64,000 nt of DNA from the NCBI GenBank assembly GCA_045105235.1, contig JBGCDH010000021.1:29166-93165 (forward strand), in the 5' to 3' direction. The position numbers and the translations under genes are program-made. Each line of letters starts with the position of its first letter. Position 1 is the first letter of the stretch. The DNA comes from GCA-2684655 sp045105235. Lineage in GTDB: Bacteria; Planctomycetota; UBA1135; UBA2386. Positions 44,664-54,038 of this stretch are shown here, in pieces. The notes under the pieces are model-generated. The model searched no databases, was not told where the DNA came from, and was given only the letters and a program-made list of their open reading frames with translations.

Positions 44664-47243
44664 TCAGAAGCGACCGATCGTCAACTGCAGGGCATTCGTG
44701 GCCGTCACCTCTGTGATCGCGCCGCTTGTGTCTAAGCCAACAGGAATCATTTGGTGGTAGAGGATCGCTCCGGTTAGCGAGGCGGTGTTGGGGATGGCGA
44801 GCCATGAGAACACTTCATTCCCACCGCCGATCCACTGAACCGTTTCGAGAGGAGACGCCAGGAAGTTGCAACCTGGCTGACCTTCGGGAAACACGGTCGA
44901 GACCGGAACTCCGGGATTGAGCACCGCGACGCTGTAGTTCGCGAAGACCAAAGCGTTCGCCGGTAGGCCACTTCCTCGCGATCGGAACGCCTCACCAAGC
45001 CAGGGACGGTCAAGCATCTCGAGCGTATTGCTGCCGCCAGAACTCGGGCAACCGGCACCGAAGCTGACGGCACCCGCGCTGCAGGTCGACCGCAGCGTAC
45101 CGAGCGAGCCGAAGCTCCAGTTAAAGGTCCCAAAGGTGACCGTGTCATCCGAGCCACGAGTGCTTGCAAAAATGCGAGGAATCGCGCCACCGGCCGCGGG
45201 CGACCAACTCGTGCCGTCCCAGCGAGCGACGGAGCCGACGGGCATACCACCGGACGTCGAGAAGCTTCCGCTCGCAACCACGTCCCCACCGGGGAGAACG
45301 GTCAGATGGTGTACTGTGCTGTCGAGCCCGGCCGCTAGCGGCTCCCAAGTCTGCGCACTGACATCCCATCGGGCGATGTTTGCTTGCGGTGTCTGGAAAT
45401 AGCCCGCGACGACGAGATCTCCATCCGGTAGTTCGACGATGTCATAGACGTTGCCATATGGGAGCCCCGCGTTGAGGCCTGCACCCAATGCTGACCAAGT
45501 ACTACCGTTCCAAAGCGCGATGCGAGAGGCGCTCGCACCGCCGGCCGTGGTGAAATCACCGCCTACCACAATGTTGCCTCCCCCGACTACCGTGACATCA
45601 TTGACGATGTCATTGAGCCCGCTACCCAAGGTGGACCATCCGTTCGGTCCATAGCGTGCAATACGATTCGCGGCGAATCCCCCGGCCGCGGTAAATATCC
45701 CAGCGACGAAGAGATTGCCCCCTACCGTCACGGCTAGATCACGCACGCGTTCGTTGAGACCTTGGCCCAGCGCCACCCACTGCGTGCCGTCGAAACGCGC
45801 AATGTGACTGGCCGGCACTGCATCGATCGATTGGAAGTAGCCACCAGCAAACGCTTCGTTGCCGGTCGGGGTCCCTACGAGCGAAGCGATATTCGGCAAA
45901 ATGCCACCGAGCGCAGCCGGCACGTCCGACCAGGCACTCCCGTCCCAGCTCGCGACCCCACCCGACGAGATTCCGCCGATGTTGGAAAACCTGCCAGCTG
46001 CGAGAATGCTGCCATCCGACATCGTCGTCACCGCCTGCACGGCCGCGTCCGCTCCCGCGAGCAACGGGACCCAGTTCGCGCCGTCAAACCGCCAAGCACA
46101 CGTCAGCGTCGAGCTGCCAGGTGTGGGGTTCCTGCCAACGGCGACAACCTCACCGCTCGGAAGACCGGCGAGGCCGCGAGGGTCGATCAGACCGCTGCCG
46201 AGCGCAGACCACGTCGAGCCGTTCCAAAGAGCCACACCGAGAGCGGCTACGCCGCCCGCCATGGTGAAGTCACCGGAAACCGCAACGTCGCCGTTCGGCA
46301 GCACGACAACTCCCTCAACCCGGCCGTTGGTTCCGGCACCGAGAGGAAACCAGTTGGCACCGTCCCACCGCGCGATGTTGTTCGCCGCGACCCCGCCGGC
46401 CACCGCGATCAGCCCGCCCACTAGCAAGTCACCGTTCGGCAGCTCGGCAAAGGCGAACACTTCGGCGTTGTTCGGGGCCGTGATGCCTTGGCCTGGCCCG
46501 ACACCGAGTGGCTGCCAAGACACGCCATCAAAGCGCGCAATGCGTTGGAAAGGCGCGCCCGCGCCCCCAAAGGCGCCGCCTGCGACGATGTCGCCATTCG
46601 CGATGCGAACCAACGTGCGCACTCCCTGCGGCAGACCAGCGCCTGCGGCCGGCACAGGCGCCCAGACGGCACCGTCCCAACGGGCGACGGACGAGACTGC
46701 GAAGCCGAGCCTGCCCGCAGCAAGAACGTCGCCATTGGGCAATGCGGCAAGTGCGTTGCATCCCCCTGCGGGCAGCGAAGCGGGCGGCAAGCCAGCCAAG
46801 AAGTTCCAGGATGTGCCATCCCATTCGATCACAGACTCGGGGTTGACGCCGAAGTTTGGGAAGGAACCTCCGACTATCAGATTCCCGTTCGGCCGACTTA
46901 CAGCCGCGCGCAACGTCGCGTTGGTCAGCCCCGTTGGCAGACCACCAGCGGCGGACGACCACGAGTTCACGTTGATGTCGTAGGCAGCAAGGCCGCCGTA
47001 GTCGGGTGCCCCAAAGGCGTAGCCGGCGACGAATACGAGCTGTGGCCCGAGACCACCGCCGGGATTCCACTGCGCTACGGACTGCGCGAAGCCATCGCGC
47101 GCCAGCGGGCCGTACGGATGGCCAGCCGTCCCATAGTCCGTCGGGCACTGAGCAACCGAGACAGCAGAACCTGCCAGGAGAGTGAACGGAACAATCGCGG
47201 TAGATAGGAGAGAGAGGATCGGACGAGAACGTCGGTAGTGCAT
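44664..47243 (-). CDS. Secreted repetitive beta-propeller protein with planctomycete C-terminal domain
   Basis: An 859-residue exported protein. After the signal (TAIVPFTLLAGSAVSVAQ) it consists of about 13 repeats of 45-50 residues with the core G-G-D-F-T-T-A-G-G-x-x-A-x-R-I-A-x-W-N-G-S-T-W-S-A-L-G-S-G-L, a tandem propeller that is common in planctomycetes. The last 130 residues form the C-terminal domain: G-C-N-F, L-A-I-P-N-T-A-S-L-T-G, Y-H-Q, T-N-A-L-Q-L-T-I-G-R. ATG 47243 is chosen because AAGG lies 7 nt upstream; the earlier GTG (47267) has none. Function unknown; likely cell-surface. Confidence 0.8.
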   Translation of the reverse strand: MHYRRSRPILSLLSTAIVPFTLLAGSAVSVAQCPTDYGTAGHPYGPLARDGFAQSVAQWNPGGGLGPQLVFVAGYAFGAPDYGGLAAYDINVNSWSSAAGGLPTGLTNATLRAAVSRPNGNLIVGGSFPNFGVNPESVIEWDGTSWNFLAGLPPASLPAGGCNALAALPNGDVLAAGRLGFAVSSVARWDGAVWAPVPAAGAGLPQGVRTLVRIANGDIVAGGAFGGAGAPFQRIARFDGVSWQPLGVGPGQGITAPNNAEVFAFAELPNGDLLVGGLIAVAGGVAANNIARWDGANWFPLGAGTNGRVEGVVVLPNGDVAVSGDFTMAGGVAALGVALWNGSTWSALGSGLIDPRGLAGLPSGEVVAVGRNPTPGSSTLTCAWRFDGANWVPLLAGADAAVQAVTTMSDGSILAAGRFSNIGGISSGGVASWDGSAWSDVPAALGGILPNIASLVGTPTGNEAFAGGYFQSIDAVPASHIARFDGTQWVALGQGLNERVRDLAVTVGGNLFVAGIFTAAGGFAANRIARYGPNGWSTLGSGLNDIVNDVTVVGGGNIVVGGDFTTAGGASASRIALWNGSTWSALGAGLNAGLPYGNVYDIVELPDGDLVVAGYFQTPQANIARWDVSAQTWEPLAAGLDSTVHHLTVLPGGDVVASGSFSTSGGMPVGSVARWDGTSWSPAAGGAIPRIFASTRGSDDTVTFGTFNWSFGSLGTLRSTCSAGAVSFGAGCPSSGGSNTLEMLDRPWLGEAFRSRGSGLPANALVFANYSVAVLNPGVPVSTVFPEGQPGCNFLASPLETVQWIGGGNEVFSWLAIPNTASLTGAILYHQMIPVGLDTSGAITEVTATNALQLTIGRF

Positions 47244-47450
47244 GGAAAGCCTTGATGAGGACGACACGGGCCGTGGGGGCGACCATCCGTGATGTCCTCA
47301 CTTCTCGCTGCCGACAGAAGCGTCTCAAGTTCTTGAGAAAACGACGCTGAACGAAGGTGGCGGCGTGTTCTCCTCGGGCACCGCCGTCCGCTACCGCGAC
47401 TGCCGCGGCGCACGCCGAGTCTCACGGACCAGCAGCAATAGCGTGCGCGT

Positions 47451-47813
47451 ATGATTCGTGTTCATTCCTCGTGGGCCACGACTCTAGGCCTGGCCATCGC
47501 CTGCCGTGTGCAGGCTGGCGCGCCGTCTGCGGTGCCAACCTACCTACCGACATCACCGCCGACCACCCGAATGGGGGTCGCCGGGATCCAGGAGCTGATC
47601 GCGGCATGGCCAATGATGCGATTCCGTGAACGGGTCGAGGGATACGAATTCGACGCCCGATTGGTCGAACTGCTGACCATCTGACCATCGACCTCACGCC
47701 CAACGACCTCGACATCACATGGGTGCAGTGAGGAAGACATCGCGCCCGTTGTGTCCGAAAACTCGATCGCGATTCCGCAGCGAAAGTTTCATCGGCCAAT
47801 TGAACACCGATGA
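47451..47813 (+). pseudogene. Small secreted-protein gene broken by an 8-bp duplication and a second frameshift
   Basis: The first frame starts at ATG 47451 with a signal-like stretch (TTLGLAIACRVQAGAPS) and runs to E-F-D-A-R-L-V-E-L-L-T-I then TGA. There CTGACCAT occurs twice in tandem (47673-47680, 47681-47688). Removing one copy continues the protein L-T-I-D-L-T-P-N-D-L-D-I-T-W-V-Q. A one-base shift at about 47729 then restores the first frame: E-E-D-I-A-P-V-V-S-E-N-S-I-A-I-P-Q. I do not recognise the family. The flanking parts of the 47244-47960 gap show nothing else. Confidence 0.5.
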
Positions 47814-47960
47814 ATCGACCACATGGTCGACAGCTTTCCTCCGAGGCTGCTGCTCGCCACCTCCTGCGCAAGATGATCGGCGGCGCATCACACTTGCACG
47901 CATACGACTCGCCTTTGGCGCCCTGGACTCATGTAGGCCATCCGCGGCTCTGCGAGTTTG

Positions 47961-48335
47961 CTAGCCCGTGATCGCCAAGTACACCCACCGAATACCAGCA
48001 GCCACCAGCAACGTGATCGGGTGATATATGATGATCAGAAAGACCATCGCACCTTCGCTTGAGCCTTGGATCTTGAACAGCTTGATGAGCACCTGGACCA
48101 CGCCGCCCACAAAAATCATGTAGAGGGCGGAACAACCCAGCGTGGTGATCGCGAACGGCAATATGTCGAGCGCTAGGAGCGCGCACAAGGAACTGGTCAG
48201 GATGTAGCAACCATAGACGGTTCCTGCAGTGCCCCACATTCTCCCCGCAGTCCGCCGGCCCAACGGCAAGCTCAACAGCGTGACCGACGCGAACGCGACG
48301 GCGAGAGGAAGCGGATCTTCGAGGATGGCAAACAT
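47961..48335 (-). CDS. Small four-helix membrane protein of unknown function
   Basis: A 124-residue, strongly hydrophobic protein with about four membrane helices (LPLAVAFASVTLLSLPLG; YGCYILTSSLCALLALDILPF; GCSALYMIFVGGVVQVLI; MVFLIIIYHPITLLVAAGI). I do not recognise the family. The ATG at 48335 is chosen because it starts the first helix; the frame extends upstream to 48413 with charged residues. No clear ribosome-binding site. Confidence 0.6.
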   Translation of the reverse strand: MFAILEDPLPLAVAFASVTLLSLPLGRRTAGRMWGTAGTVYGCYILTSSLCALLALDILPFAITTLGCSALYMIFVGGVVQVLIKLFKIQGSSEGAMVFLIIIYHPITLLVAAGIRWVYLAITG

Positions 48336-48671
48336 TCTTGACTCACGAGGCGCCCGCCGGCACTCGGGCTCGGCGGACGAAGCAGTTATCGAGTAAACTG
48401 TGGCGAGACCCACACCACGTTTTGGCGAAGTGCTGCGACGGCGCTCGGTCGACCGAGGGCGCCGTCGATCCCAAACACATTCGACAGCATCCTCGCAAAC
48501 GCCAGGGTTGAAGTGGTGCGGACGGCGATCCAGGCGCCAAACCTGCGTGCTTGCGTGGTGCAGTCAGGTCGGTGCCGACAGCGAGCTACGAATCGGCAGC
48601 GCTGACACAGAGCCGCAGCAAGATCTGCGTTGCATGGCACACCGCGTTCCGCATCCTGGCGATCGCCCCAT

Positions 48672-48768
48672 CTCCGAGGAACCCCATTCTCCGAGGGACC
48701 CATTCTCCGAGGGACCCAGCCTCCGAGGAACCCAGCCTCCGAGGAACCCCAGCCTCCAAGGAACAGCG
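48672..48768 (+). repeat. Six tandem copies of a 16-17 bp repeat (CTCCGAGGAACCCAGC)
   Basis: Units begin at 48672, 48689, 48705, 48721, 48737 and 48754, each starting CTCCGAGG (CTCCAAGG in the last) followed by AACCCCATT, GACCCATT, GACCCAGC, AACCCAGC, AACCCCAGC. Unit lengths alternate between 16 and 17 bp, so they do not keep a reading frame; this argues that they are not coding. They lie in the 461-bp gap before the helicase gene, which otherwise shows nothing recognisable. Confidence 0.85.
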
Positions 48769-48796
48769 TCCCCCCCGCCCCGCCACCTGCGTCCCC

Positions 48797-51700
48797 GTGC
48801 TCTACCTTTCCGACGACCTCACTGCTCCGTTTTCGCGTACAAGCCGCACCCTCGGCGAGAAGTTGTTCCGACACGACTTGGTGCAGATCGACGACCTGTC
48901 CGAACGGCTGGTGACCGCCACGATCGCCCTGTCCAGGTCGGTCAAGGTGCACCTGTCGGGGTTCACGGATCCCGACACGCTGCGGCCAACGTGCAGCTGC
49001 AGCAAGGCTGCCAAGGGAACATGGTGTGAGCATGCCTTTGCCCTCCTGCTCGCTGTCGATGCGCTGCTACACGCACACAAGCAGATGCTCGAGGACGCCG
49101 AACCTGGCGAGTTCTCCGAATTTTCCGAATCTGCGGAGGGCGGCGCAGAGCCACAGCGCGCAAACCGCAACACACCGCAACGCAGCCGCAAGGCGGCGAA
49201 GACTCATACGGCCCCCCAGATACATTCCGCGAGCGTGGGCGACGACACGATGCCGGCCTGGCGGCGACGGCTGGCGCCGCTCGAGGCCTCGATGCGCACG
49301 AGAACGCCCGCGCCGATCCTGCATTGGCACATCGAGCCACGGCCATGGGCGGGCATGGATTCCGTCATGATCATCAACGTTCTCGCGCAGACATGGCGCA
49401 AGCGCGACCGATGCCACGGCGAAGCCAAAGCGAGCTCGGTCCCAATCGAGATGCTGGGGCGCCTGCGTTCGGCCGAGCAGGCCCTGCTGCCTCTCTACAG
49501 CGCCGCCGCCAACCCGAACACGCACGGCTGGACCCGCAAGAGCATCAACCTGGGCAATCCCTGGCTGGTTTCTGCGGCAACCGCACAGCTCGTGCTGCGC
49601 GCACTCGCCGAACTCGACAACGTCTGGATGCACGACGAAATGGCGCCCGGCTCGCCGACCCGCGCCCGCATCGACATCGATCCGCCGTTCGTCTTTGAAC
49701 TGCAGCGTCAGAGTGGCCCCGCAAACTCGAAGCCAACCGATCGGGTGCAGTTCGCAGGCACGCTGCGGCGCGATGGCGAAGAGCTGCCGCTGCACGTGGT
49801 CGAGGGCCTCACCACGAGCCAAGGCACAGCACACGGCCTGGTCTTTCAATGGTCCGAGGGTCGCATCCTGCGAGTGGACATCGGCGAGAGCGCCGACTGG
49901 ATCCGCTGCCTTGGTGCCGACGGCCCGCTCGAGGTCCCCAAGGCAGACGTGCCGAAGGCGCTCGCCGCGCTCGCCCCGCTGCCGGACGCCGAACGGGTGC
50001 TGCGCACGGAGCTCGATCAGCTGCCCGCAGGCCATCCGATTGGAACCGTCGTCGTGCATGTGCCCAAGAACCCCGTCGATGCGCTTCGCGGCGAACTGCA
50101 CGCGGAATACGACGACCAGGTGGTCGCGCTGACCTCGCCAAACCACATCGTGCTGCAGAACGACGCGGCCCTGCTGCGCAATCGCGTCGCCGAGCGAAAG
50201 CTGCTAGCACGTGTAGCAGAACTCGGCTTCGACGCCGCGAGTGGCACGCTTCGCTTCGCGCGCAACGAGTTTGCCCAGATCGCGCGCAAGCTGATCAAGC
50301 TCGACATGCGCGTGCTCGCCCAAGGTCAGCCGGTGCGCAGCATGCAGTCCGCGTCGGCCAGCGTCGCAACCGGCATCGACTGGTTCGAGATCGGCGGGAC
50401 GTTTGAGTTCTCGGACGCCCAACCGGGCGGATACCAGACCCCGCTACCCGAACTGCTGCGACGCAAGATCACACCGGATGGCATGATTGAGCTCGGCGAC
50501 GGCTCGTTCGGCCTGCTGCCCGAGACGTGGATGCAGCGGCTCGAGCGCCTGCGCCTGATGGGTGCCACGGCGGCAGAGACGGACGACGAACAGACCGTGC
50601 GGGTGCCGTCCTCGCAGCTGCTGCTGCTCGACTCCCTGCTCAGCGCGCAAGACGGCAACGAGATCCGCGCCGACCGCAAGCTGGCCGCAGCGCGGCGCCG
50701 CATCGCGGAATTCGAAAAGCTGGTCCCCGCCGAGCCGCCGAAGTCGTTCACGGGCGAACTGCGCAACTACCAGAAGATCGGCCTCAACTGGCTCGCCTTC
50801 CTGCGCACGACCGGCCTCGGCGGATGCCTCGCGGACGACATGGGACTCGGCAAGACCGTGCAGCTGCTCGCCCATCTCGCCGCCGTATGCAGCGCGCGCC
50901 GCCGCGGCAGCAAGCGACCCAGCCTGTTGGTGGCGCCGCGCTCCGTGCTGGGCAACTGGCTTGCAGAAGCCAAACGCTTCACACCGAATCTGCGCGTGGT
51001 CGACTTCGGCGCACCCGACCGCTGGCAGGCCCACGGCGAGCGGATCGACCAGGCGGACCTGCTGCTGACGACCTACGGGCTGCTGCGCGGCGACGCGGTT
51101 GCGTTCACCGAGCGCGAGCAGCGCTTCGACACGGTCATTCTCGACGAAGCGCACGCGATCAAGAACGCCAACAGCCAGACCGCCAAGGCCGTGCGCCTGC
51201 TGCGCGCCGACCAACGCATCGCGCTGACCGGCACGCCGGTCGAAAACCATCTCGGCGAGCTTTGGTCGCTGTTCGAGTTCCTCAATCCGGGCATGCTGGG
51301 CCGCCTGCCGGCGTTCCGCACGCTGTTCGGCGGTGAGCGCAAGGCATCCGAGCTGCACGAAAATCGCGACCTGATCCAGCGCGCGTTGCGCCCGGTCATG
51401 CTGCGGCGCACCAAGAGTCAGGTGCTCAAGGACCTGCCCGAAAAGGTAGAACAGGTGCTCTGGTGTGATCTCGAAGACAGCCAGCGAACGCGCTACAACG
51501 AACTCCGCGACCACTACCGCGAGCAGCTGCTCGCGGGCAACGCAGCGCTCGACAACAAAAAACGCTTTGTCGCCCTCGAAGCCCTGCTCCGCCTGCGACA
51601 GGCCGCCTGCCACGAGGGGCTGCTCGACCGGAAACGCCGCGGCGGCATGAGCAGCAAGTTCGAAACGCTGCTGCCGCGCATTGCCGAACTCGCGGACGAG

Positions 51701-52156
51701 GGCCACAAGGTGCTGATCTTCTCGCAGTTCGTCTCGCTGCTCGACCTTCTGGCGCCCCGCCTGCAGGAGCTCGACGTGCGCTTCGAGCGCCTCGACGGCC
51801 GCACCCGCAAGCGGCAGGAACGCATCGACCGCTTCCTCAACGACCCGGACTGCTGCGCGTTTTTGATCAGCCTCAAGGCCGGCGGCACCGGCCTGAACCT
51901 GACCGCCGCCGACTACGTCTTCGTCCTGGACCCGTGGTGGAATCCGGCGGCCGAACAGCAGGCCATCGACCGCGCCCACCGCATCGGCCAGAAGCACACC
52001 GTGCACGCCTACCGCATGGTCTGCCGCGACACCGTCGAAGAGCGCGTCGTGGAGCTGCAGGACGAGAAGCGCCAACTCGCCGAGGCCGTGCTCGGCAACG
52101 AACGTTCGCTGCTCCAGAACCTCACCCGCGACGACCTCGAGCGGCTGCTCGGGTAG
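48797..52156 (+). CDS. SWIM zinc-finger / SNF2-family helicase
   Basis: About 1119 residues. An N-terminal SWIM zinc finger C-S-C-S-K-A-A-K-G-T-W-C-E-H (about 60-75) is followed by a bacterial SNF2 associated region and a full Swi2/Snf2 ATPase: motif I D-D-M-G-L-G-K-T (about 680-687), DEAH box D-E-A-H (about 784), G-T-P-V-E-N-H, and the C-terminal D-R-A-H-R-I-G-Q motif VI. Such proteins remodel protein-DNA complexes and RNA polymerase. The start is uncertain: GTG 48797 is placed after the tandem repeats; an alternative TTG at 48551 would translate the repeats. No partner gene is obvious. Confidence 0.9.
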   Translation: MLYLSDDLTAPFSRTSRTLGEKLFRHDLVQIDDLSERLVTATIALSRSVKVHLSGFTDPDTLRPTCSCSKAAKGTWCEHAFALLLAVDALLHAHKQMLEDAEPGEFSEFSESAEGGAEPQRANRNTPQRSRKAAKTHTAPQIHSASVGDDTMPAWRRRLAPLEASMRTRTPAPILHWHIEPRPWAGMDSVMIINVLAQTWRKRDRCHGEAKASSVPIEMLGRLRSAEQALLPLYSAAANPNTHGWTRKSINLGNPWLVSAATAQLVLRALAELDNVWMHDEMAPGSPTRARIDIDPPFVFELQRQSGPANSKPTDRVQFAGTLRRDGEELPLHVVEGLTTSQGTAHGLVFQWSEGRILRVDIGESADWIRCLGADGPLEVPKADVPKALAALAPLPDAERVLRTELDQLPAGHPIGTVVVHVPKNPVDALRGELHAEYDDQVVALTSPNHIVLQNDAALLRNRVAERKLLARVAELGFDAASGTLRFARNEFAQIARKLIKLDMRVLAQGQPVRSMQSASASVATGIDWFEIGGTFEFSDAQPGGYQTPLPELLRRKITPDGMIELGDGSFGLLPETWMQRLERLRLMGATAAETDDEQTVRVPSSQLLLLDSLLSAQDGNEIRADRKLAAARRRIAEFEKLVPAEPPKSFTGELRNYQKIGLNWLAFLRTTGLGGCLADDMGLGKTVQLLAHLAAVCSARRRGSKRPSLLVAPRSVLGNWLAEAKRFTPNLRVVDFGAPDRWQAHGERIDQADLLLTTYGLLRGDAVAFTEREQRFDTVILDEAHAIKNANSQTAKAVRLLRADQRIALTGTPVENHLGELWSLFEFLNPGMLGRLPAFRTLFGGERKASELHENRDLIQRALRPVMLRRTKSQVLKDLPEKVEQVLWCDLEDSQRTRYNELRDHYREQLLAGNAALDNKKRFVALEALLRLRQAACHEGLLDRKRRGGMSSKFETLLPRIAELADEGHKVLIFSQFVSLLDLLAPRLQELDVRFERLDGRTRKRQERIDRFLNDPDCCAFLISLKAGGTGLNLTAADYVFVLDPWWNPAAEQQAIDRAHRIGQKHTVHAYRMVCRDTVEERVVELQDEKRQLAEAVLGNERSLLQNLTRDDLERLLG

Positions 52157-52189
52157 CGCCGACCTCGCAGCAGCGAAACGCTATGCAGC

Positions 52190-52325
52190 GATCGCAACAC
52201 GGCAGCCATCCGTGGATGGCGAACATCGCGGGCGCGCTTGCCGACAGGCTGTTGTCCGGATGAAAGTAGAGGCCCTGGAATCCGTAGGTGTCACCGAGCA
52301 GTGACGGCGTGGCCGGGATCGCAGT
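52190..52325 (-). pseudogene. Second remnant of the planctomycete C-terminal domain
   Basis: In one minus-strand frame, just after a TGA, the sequence reads T-A-I-P-A-T-P-S-L-L-G-D-T-Y-G-F-Q-G-L-Y-F and then D-N-S-L-S-A-S-A-P-A-M-F-A-I. This matches the domain at the end of the 44664 protein (LAIPNTASLTG...YHQ). There is no start, signal or intact body, so it is a decayed gene end. A possible earlier piece in another frame (ESPSYFQLG) lies just upstream. Nothing else is visible between 52157 and 52508. Confidence 0.45.
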
Positions 52326-52508
52326 CCGTCACGCCGAGCTGGAAATAGCTCGGACTCTCTCGCTTCCGTTCGTTGAGCAGCATCAGCCCCGCGCAGTCCA
52401 AGCACTGGATGCCGGTCCGCTTCAAACCGCGGATCGCGATCGTCTGCGACGTCGCCGTGACGGGCGTCTTCGCGCCCGCAGAATGCTCCCTATGTCGGAT
52501 GCACTGCA

Positions 52509-53018
52509 CTAGCTTTTCGAAGCAAGCGCGGACAACCCGTCGAGAACGCGGCAGATCACAACCAGCCCAAGCGCGCCGAACGCGTAGCAGATGTGGGCCA
52601 GTGTCTTGTCCTCAAAGAGACCGCCGTTTTCGACAACGACCGCACGAACGAAGTCCTTCGCCAGCACGTCGCCAACGAGGAAGAATCCCATGTTGACGAG
52701 AAACAGACTGACACCCACCGCAAGAGCACGCCGCGATCCGCGGATGGCGGCCACCACGAAGACCGCGGCAGTGAAACCTTGCAGCAGCCCCGTCGCGGCC
52801 AAGATCCACCACGCCGGCAGGCCAAAGAAGTCGGCAAAGGGCGCGAGTTGGCCAAATCGGTCCACGCCCAGTCCCGGGATCTTGTCCAGGGCCTTCGCGC
52901 CAACAAATGCGGCGCCGAACAGCGCCACGCCCAGGTGCAAGGGGTCGTGAGCAGCCTTGCGCAGCAACACGGCAAAACGCTGGGCCAGACCAGCACGGAA
53001 ACCAAGCTTTTGGATCAT
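52509..53018 (-). CDS. Four-helix membrane protein (possibly DoxX-like)
   Basis: A 169-residue membrane protein with four helices (LHLGVALFGAAFVGAKAL; WWILAATGLLQGFTAAVFVVAAI; LAVGVSLFLVNMGFFLVGDVLA; AHICYAFGALGLVVICRVL). The overall layout resembles the DoxX-like superfamily, but without a clear motif, so the assignment is weak. The ATG at 53018 follows GGAG by 6 nt, which decides the start over longer in-frame versions. It faces away from the sigma factor gene. Confidence 0.65.
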   Translation of the reverse strand: MIQKLGFRAGLAQRFAVLLRKAAHDPLHLGVALFGAAFVGAKALDKIPGLGVDRFGQLAPFADFFGLPAWWILAATGLLQGFTAAVFVVAAIRGSRRALAVGVSLFLVNMGFFLVGDVLAKDFVRAVVVENGGLFEDKTLAHICYAFGALGLVVICRVLDGLSALASKS

Positions 53019-53365
53019 CTGAATCTCCGGCTCCCGGTGCGACCACCATGGTCCATCCGAGGGGAGCCAGGGGTTCCGCCGTTTCCCCCACGGGGTCCGC
53101 GGGGAAATCCGAAAACTCGTGCGAACCGCTGCGGCCATGGCGTGTCGCGATCTAGGCCGGGACGCTCTTAAGCTCAGGAGTCGCGCCGCCACATCTCCCG
53201 ATGTACCTGTCCGACAAGGTATGGCGCAGCGGATCTACACCTGTTTCCGCAGAAGTGGCCACACGAACAGCGTGCCCGAGATGCGCGCGTAGAGCAGATC
53301 GAGCTGGGTGCAAGCGCACGAGCGAACCTCGACGAGTTCAGATTCCTCCGCGCTCGTGCTATCTT
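53019..53365 (+). promoter_or_regulatory. 353-bp intergenic region with a candidate promoter for the ECF sigma gene
   Basis: TATCTT (53360-53365) preceded by TGC and followed by 6 nt and GTG (53372) is a good leaderless -10; TTCAGA 17 nt upstream (53337-53342) may be a weak -35. An open frame crosses the rest of the region but looks non-coding. Nothing else is recognised. Confidence 0.4.
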
Positions 53366-53371
53366 GCTGTA

Positions 53372-53959
53372 GTGAGCGATCGCACCACTCGCCTGCTGCG
53401 GAACGGTCTCGCCGGGGACGCCGACGACTACTCAGCGTTCATCGCTCGTATGACCCCGCTGTTGGTTGCCGTCGCGCAGCGATGCGGCGGCATGCTCTGG
53501 AGTCGCGGCATCGCACCCGAGGACATCGCCCAAGATGTCTGGCTAAAATGCTTGCCCAGACTGGGGGAACTTACGCCGCGGGAAGGTCGCATGACTCCCG
53601 TCATCGTCAAGTATCTCAGTACCGCTGTTCGCCGCCGCGTTCGCGACCTGCTGCTCGCCGCAGCCAACCGCACTGCTGTCGCGCAGCCGCCGCATCTCGG
53701 CGAGCTTGCGGACGAAACCATCGGCATCGTCACGCGCGTCGTCACAGCCGAGAAGGACCAGGCCGTGCGCGCCGCCATTGCCGCACTCGATCCCCTGGAT
53801 CGCTCGGCGCTCACACTGCTCAGCATCGAACAGGTTTCTCTAGCTGAGGCCAGCAACCTCCTGGGCATCAGCAAGGACGCAGCCAAGCAACGCCACCATC
53901 GGGCGCGCGAGCGGTTGCGGGCGCAGTTGACCGACTCCGTTTTCGAGGAACTCGACTAG
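53372..53959 (+). CDS. ECF-type RNA polymerase sigma factor
   Basis: A 195-residue sigma-70 family protein of the planctomycete ECF type. Region 2 is S-R-G-I-A-P-E-D-I-A-Q-D-V-W-L-K (about 47-62); region 4 is DPLDRSALTLLSIEQVSLAEASNLLGISKDAAKQRHHRARERLRAQL (helix-turn-helix, about 140-188). The GTG at 53372 is chosen: it starts at conserved residues and lies 6 nt after TATCTT. The gene is followed 79 bp later by a Ser/Thr kinase. Kinase-linked ECF sigma factors without an anti-sigma are known in this phylum; phosphorylation control of sigma is therefore likely. Confidence 0.9.
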   Translation: MSDRTTRLLRNGLAGDADDYSAFIARMTPLLVAVAQRCGGMLWSRGIAPEDIAQDVWLKCLPRLGELTPREGRMTPVIVKYLSTAVRRRVRDLLLAAANRTAVAQPPHLGELADETIGIVTRVVTAEKDQAVRAAIAALDPLDRSALTLLSIEQVSLAEASNLLGISKDAAKQRHHRARERLRAQLTDSVFEELD

Positions 53960-53968
53960 CGAGACGTC

Positions 53969-54002
53969 TACCGGGGACTGTCCCATACCGAGGACTGTCC
54001 CA
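53969..54002 (+). repeat. Tandem 17-bp repeat, each carrying the palindrome GGGACTGTCCC
   Basis: TACCGGGGACTGTCCCA and TACCGAGGACTGTCCCA lie head to tail between the sigma and kinase genes (16 of 17 bases equal). Each holds an inverted repeat GGAC-T-GTCC with centres 17 bp apart. It could be a regulator binding site or a copy of a genome-wide palindromic repeat. Confidence 0.6.
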
Positions 54003-54038
54003 ACCCAGGCCTTCCCTCCTCTCCTCGCCGCATACGCC

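Noticed and set aside
47422..47871. 149-residue minus-strand open frame
   Set aside because: Arg/Ser/Pro-rich shadow sequence opposite the broken secreted-protein gene; no motif or signal.
48551..48796. Upstream start (TTG) for the SNF2 gene
   Set aside because: It would translate 16-17 bp repeats that shift frame, has no ribosome-binding site, and the family homology begins later.
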